Shown here piece by piece: positions 63,149 through 64,000 of a stretch of 64,000 nt of DNA. The notes under the pieces were generated by a model that was not told where the DNA came from, did not search any database, and saw nothing but the letters and a program-made list of their open reading frames with translations. Positions within the stretch are counted from its first letter, which is position 1. Each line of letters starts with the position of its first letter. Source of the stretch: Bathynomus jamesi (Eukaryota > Arthropoda > Malacostraca > Isopoda > Cirolanidae); NCBI GenBank assembly GCA_023014485.1, contig JAJOZX010001732.1, positions 259,001 to 323,000 of the forward strand, read 5' to 3'. A program made the translations under genes and the position numbers.

Positions 63149-64000
63149 GTGCTCTCCCTTTAAAATGATATTAATGCAACAATACAATACAATACAATTG
63201 CGAAAATACAAGAAGATATCCTAACGAATTCAAATTAGATGATGACGAATTTTTCTTTAAAATACAAATTTTATACAGAACAAATGAGTTCGAGTGGTTG
63301 AGTACAACGCATCGTAATCAATCTTTAACATGACACTTGCTTAGAAAGTTATTATAAAATATGAAAAATTCAAAGATTAATACTTTAATTTATGCAAACA
63401 GAATAAAATGATTAATACGTTAATTTAGACAAACAATGATATTATTAAATTTTACAAATATTTAGTTGTCATGATTGTACAGGTAATAAACTAATTTTGT
63501 TGACTAAGGTAGGTAAAAAATCGAATTACGTAATGGATGATGTATAGACCTGTAGTCTAGTGTGTATTTTTGTGTACTAAGTACGAAGTGAGTATCTTAT
63601 AATTTTGAGGGACAGATTATCTGAGAGGATTGTTAAATTAACTGAATAAATGCATGAGGAAGAATATATATTTAAGCAACAATTATTACGATGAAATAAA
63701 TTTAAATGATCTAGAGTAAATATCATAGTTAGCACTTAAACGCAATTAAATAAAGTTTATCTTGATATCCCATGATTTTAGAATAAAATTTGTGTATATA
63801 TAGTATATATAGTGTGCATACGTGGGTGTGTGTGCAAGGATTCGAGAAGTTTTCGAATTAACAAAGTTATATAATAATTTAAATTGAGAGTAGGGTTATA
63901 GAGTCCTTTAAGTTTAAAGTGAATTATTATAAAATCTAATTGCAGGTAGCATTAATGGTAATGTATTCGTATGAGGTTCAATGTAAAAGTGACTTGAGGT
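63149..64000 (-). repeat. Internal region 9 (partial, cut by window end)
   Basis: Begins with the purine tract (minus strand) beside segment 9, followed by the AT-rich gene-free stretch found at the same place in every unit. The array continues past the window. Confidence 0.8.

Larger units (their letters stand above)
1..64000. repeat. Tandem array of ~5.5-5.8 kb units (macrosatellite, possibly LTR-retrotransposon concatemer)
   Basis: The same sequence order recurs about nine and a half times in direct orientation. A fixed landmark recurs at spacings of 7672, 11087, 7685, 5544, 5618, 5789, 5747 and 5748 bp; the larger spacings are explained by inserted transposons. Copies differ by scattered substitutions, 1-4 bp indels and copy number of short tandem repeats, so they are recent duplicates but not identical. 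Units 1-4 and units 5-9 form two classes by shared variants (for example gttacttgcag versus gttaattgcag, and gagcacgcacggctcg versus gagcacggctcg). No host gene, rRNA, histone or tRNA gene is recognisable in the unit. An assembly artefact cannot be excluded from sequence alone, but the copy-specific insertions argue that at least the first four units are real. Confidence 0.96.

Noticed and set aside
1..64000. Array as rDNA, histone or other tandem gene cluster
   Set aside because: No rRNA, histone, 5S, snRNA or other gene sequence is recognisable in the repeat unit.

Overview
The window holds no recognisable host gene. It is a tandem array of about nine and a half copies of one AT-rich, non-coding unit of roughly 5.5-5.8 kb, with three younger kinds of mobile element nested inside it. 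The CR1-type LINE, the two DNA-transposon families (both familiar to me from arthropod and cnidarian genomes, from memory only) and the base composition point to an animal, most likely an arthropod. Successive copies of a fixed landmark (the bases gttaacccctccgtc) lie at about 6038, 13710, 24797, 32482, 38026, 43644, 49433, 55180 and 60928. The spacing is about 7.7 kb where a 2-kb transposon is present, 11.1 kb where a second transposon sits inside the first, and 5.54-5.79 kb elsewhere.

My reading of the unit, as a hypothesis, is that it is a non-autonomous LTR retrotransposon on the minus strand, arranged LTR-internal-LTR-internal. Each unit has, in order on the minus strand: a purine tract (AAAGGGAAGAG or AAAGGGGAGAG); a 2.0-2.3 kb segment that starts TGT and ends ACA; inside that segment a TATA box exactly 31 nt upstream of a TCATTC initiator; then, 3 nt after the ACA, TGGCGACCC, which looks like a tRNA primer-binding site. 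A 3.5-kb internal region follows. It has no gag or pol and is full of short tandem repeats. All nine LTR-like segments keep this layout. What the sequence shows directly is the tandem array and the motifs; the retrotransposon interpretation is inference.

Layout: internal region 0 (1-6036) carries the end of a 2-kb transposon (1-768) and a CR1-like LINE with an intact 952-codon ORF (1786-5193). LTR-like segments lie at 6037-8178, 13709-15824, 24796-26956, 32481-34520, 38025-40166, 43643-45908, 49432-51657, 55179-57401 and 60927-63148, with internal regions between them. The 2-kb transposon (here TE-B, CACTGG termini, TAA target duplication) sits at the same site in the first four internal regions (ends at 768; 9561-11554; 17199-22660; 28335-30325) and is missing from the later ones, which preserve the empty site. 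TE-B copy 2 is itself split by a 3470-bp TIR transposon (17894-21363) with an 8-bp duplication, ATATCCAT.

Order of events implied by nesting: TE-B entered one unit and was amplified with it. The 8-bp-TSD transposon and the LINE then entered single units. The right-hand units (5 to 9) form a separate, more homogeneous class that shares many variants. All transposase genes here are broken; the only long intact reading frame is that of the LINE.
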